This document shows, one piece after another, positions 51,507 to 51,961 of a DNA stretch of 51,961 nt (positions are counted from its first letter, which is position 1; every line of letters starts with the position of its first letter). The stretch spans positions 1 through 51,961 of the forward strand of contig JAJQGP010000026.1 of assembly GCA_021200475.1 (NCBI GenBank), given 5' to 3'. The notes beneath the pieces are model-generated. The model ran no database searches. It had not been told where the DNA came from and saw only the letters and a list, made by a program, of their open reading frames with translations. The stretch is from Lachnospiraceae bacterium (GTDB lineage Bacteria; Bacillota; Clostridia; Lachnospirales; Lachnospiraceae). Both the position numbers and the translations under genes were made by a program.

Positions 51507-51535
51507 TTCACAAAATAATGGTTTTTTGGTATAAT
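51507..51535 (+). promoter_or_regulatory. Promoter of the 28-residue peptide gene
   Basis: TTCACA (51507-51512), 17-bp spacer, TATAAT (51530-51535), about 45 bp before the ATG at 51581. Confidence 0.8.
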
Positions 51536-51580
51536 AAATATGTTGCCGCACCCAAACTGGTAACAGGGAGGGGTGTACTT

Positions 51581-51667
51581 ATGTTTCCTTTACTTTCTTT
51601 TTTATCCGCCGTCACGGCAAATATAGTTGCCTACTATATTCGCAAATGGCTGGACGGGGAATTTTAG
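51581..51667 (+). CDS. Tiny hydrophobic peptide, candidate type I toxin
   Basis: 28 residues: a hydrophobic helix (FPLLSFLSAVTANIVAYYI) and a short charged end RKWLDGEF. AGGGAGGGG lies seven bases before the ATG, a consensus promoter precedes it and a strong hairpin follows, so the unit is transcribed on its own. From memory, short Firmicute peptides with the same hydrophobic run closing in YYI-x-KWLD are common, often in several copies and unannotated, and resemble membrane toxins of type I toxin-antitoxin systems. No antisense RNA promoter was established. It is too short for normal gene callers. Confidence 0.6.
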   Translation: MFPLLSFLSAVTANIVAYYIRKWLDGEF

Positions 51668-51713
51668 TCGGTAACACCAGCCTAAACGATTTACCTCACC
51701 GCTAAAGAGGGAG

Positions 51714-51745
51714 AAAGCCCAGAGTGCTGCAACACTCTGGGCTTT
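51714..51745 (+). terminator. Hairpin after the tiny peptide gene
   Basis: AAAGCCCAGAGTG / CACTCTGGGCTTT makes a 13-bp perfect stem with a CTGCAA loop. The T-tract after it is weak on the plus strand, and the A3/T3 ends are symmetrical, so it could also serve a minus-strand transcript. Confidence 0.65.
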
Positions 51746-51874
51746 CGTACTCATATCCTTTACTTTCTTTTGCCTAAACACAATATATCATAGGTAAATG
51801 GATTTTACAACCTTTTCTTCATTCCAAAAATACTTCTCTCTTCCCGAGTTCCCCGAACTTTTTTTCAGAAATGA

Positions 51875-51903
51875 TTGACGAAATTCATTCTCTGTTTTAT
51901 AAT
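51875..51903 (+). promoter_or_regulatory. Strong promoter reading out of the right edge
   Basis: TTGACG (51875-51880), 17-bp spacer, TATAAT (51898-51903). The about 50 bases of transcript within the window contain no start codon or recognised riboswitch motif. Confidence 0.75.
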
Positions 51904-51961
51904 AAGGAACCCCGTCTTCAGAAGTTAACGCTGAAATTTTCGGGAGCAAAGTTCACCTCTG

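Noticed and set aside
1..51961. tRNA, rRNA and CRISPR searches by eye
   Set aside because: No cloverleaf with conserved GTTCRANYC arm, no rRNA core sequence and no regularly spaced direct repeats were found; a model-based scan could still reveal a small RNA.

Overview
The window reads as chromosomal DNA from a spore-forming, anaerobic Firmicute of the Lachnospiraceae type. The evidence is a sigma-F operon (spoIIAA-spoIIAB-sigF), a CotS-like spore coat protein, a T-box leader in front of an archaeal-type prolyl-tRNA synthetase, the holB-ricT-trmN-rsmI cluster of low-GC Gram-positives, wall-binding-repeat and CxxC-rich surface proteins, and strong AGGAGG ribosome sites. No rRNA, tRNA or CRISPR array was seen.

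Layout, left to right. 1-7.2 kb: edge of a gene resembling Rpn/PD-(D/E)XK transposases, a 3.1-kb secreted surface protein whose apparent start is interrupted by an amber codon, a divergent tyrosine recombinase, a HicAB toxin-antitoxin pair, an unknown protein and a cytidylate-kinase-like protein. 7.2-12.5 kb: a complete branched-chain amino acid ABC importer (livK-livH-livM-livG-livF). 12.6-21 kb: T-box/proS, cotS-like, the spoIIA operon, a zinc-ribbon TPR membrane protein with a coupled 52-residue ORF, and folC. 21.3-23.6 kb: a lipoprotein and serA. 23.7-28.9 kb: holB-ricT-trmN-rsmI with an alpha-L-fucosidase at the end.

29.1-37.6 kb is the most unusual block. All genes are on the minus strand and closely packed: a small membrane protein, a wall-repeat transglutaminase-like protein, a wall-repeat protein, a second transglutaminase-like protein, an SH3 protein with an alanine-rich tail, then MBOAT acyltransferase, SGNH-like protein, adenylation enzyme and carrier protein. 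The last four match the logic of the dlt (teichoic acid D-alanylation) pathway but differ in detail. The MBOAT ends in a DltX-like FxYxxF tail, which suggests a self-contained surface acylation or aminoacylation system tied to cell-wall proteins.

37.6-39.9 kb is an AT-richer scar region: decayed minus-strand coding, the 3' end of a lost fibronectin-III-like surface gene, and an imported beta-helix surface protein between two 23-bp direct repeats. 39.9-48.1 kb: an orphan AbiEi antitoxin, guanylate-kinase-like protein, Orn/Lys/Arg decarboxylase, polysaccharide deacetylase, a secreted trigger-factor-like isomerase, a small membrane protein, a DUF1934-like protein, murI, and a YigZ/IMPACT gene split by a -1 frameshift at a canonical slippery heptamer. 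48.4-51.3 kb: a bifunctional class A penicillin-binding protein. The right edge carries a 28-residue hydrophobic peptide gene with its own promoter and terminator hairpin, and a strong promoter reading out of the window. At least four families of short palindromic (MITE/REP-like) repeats are scattered between genes.
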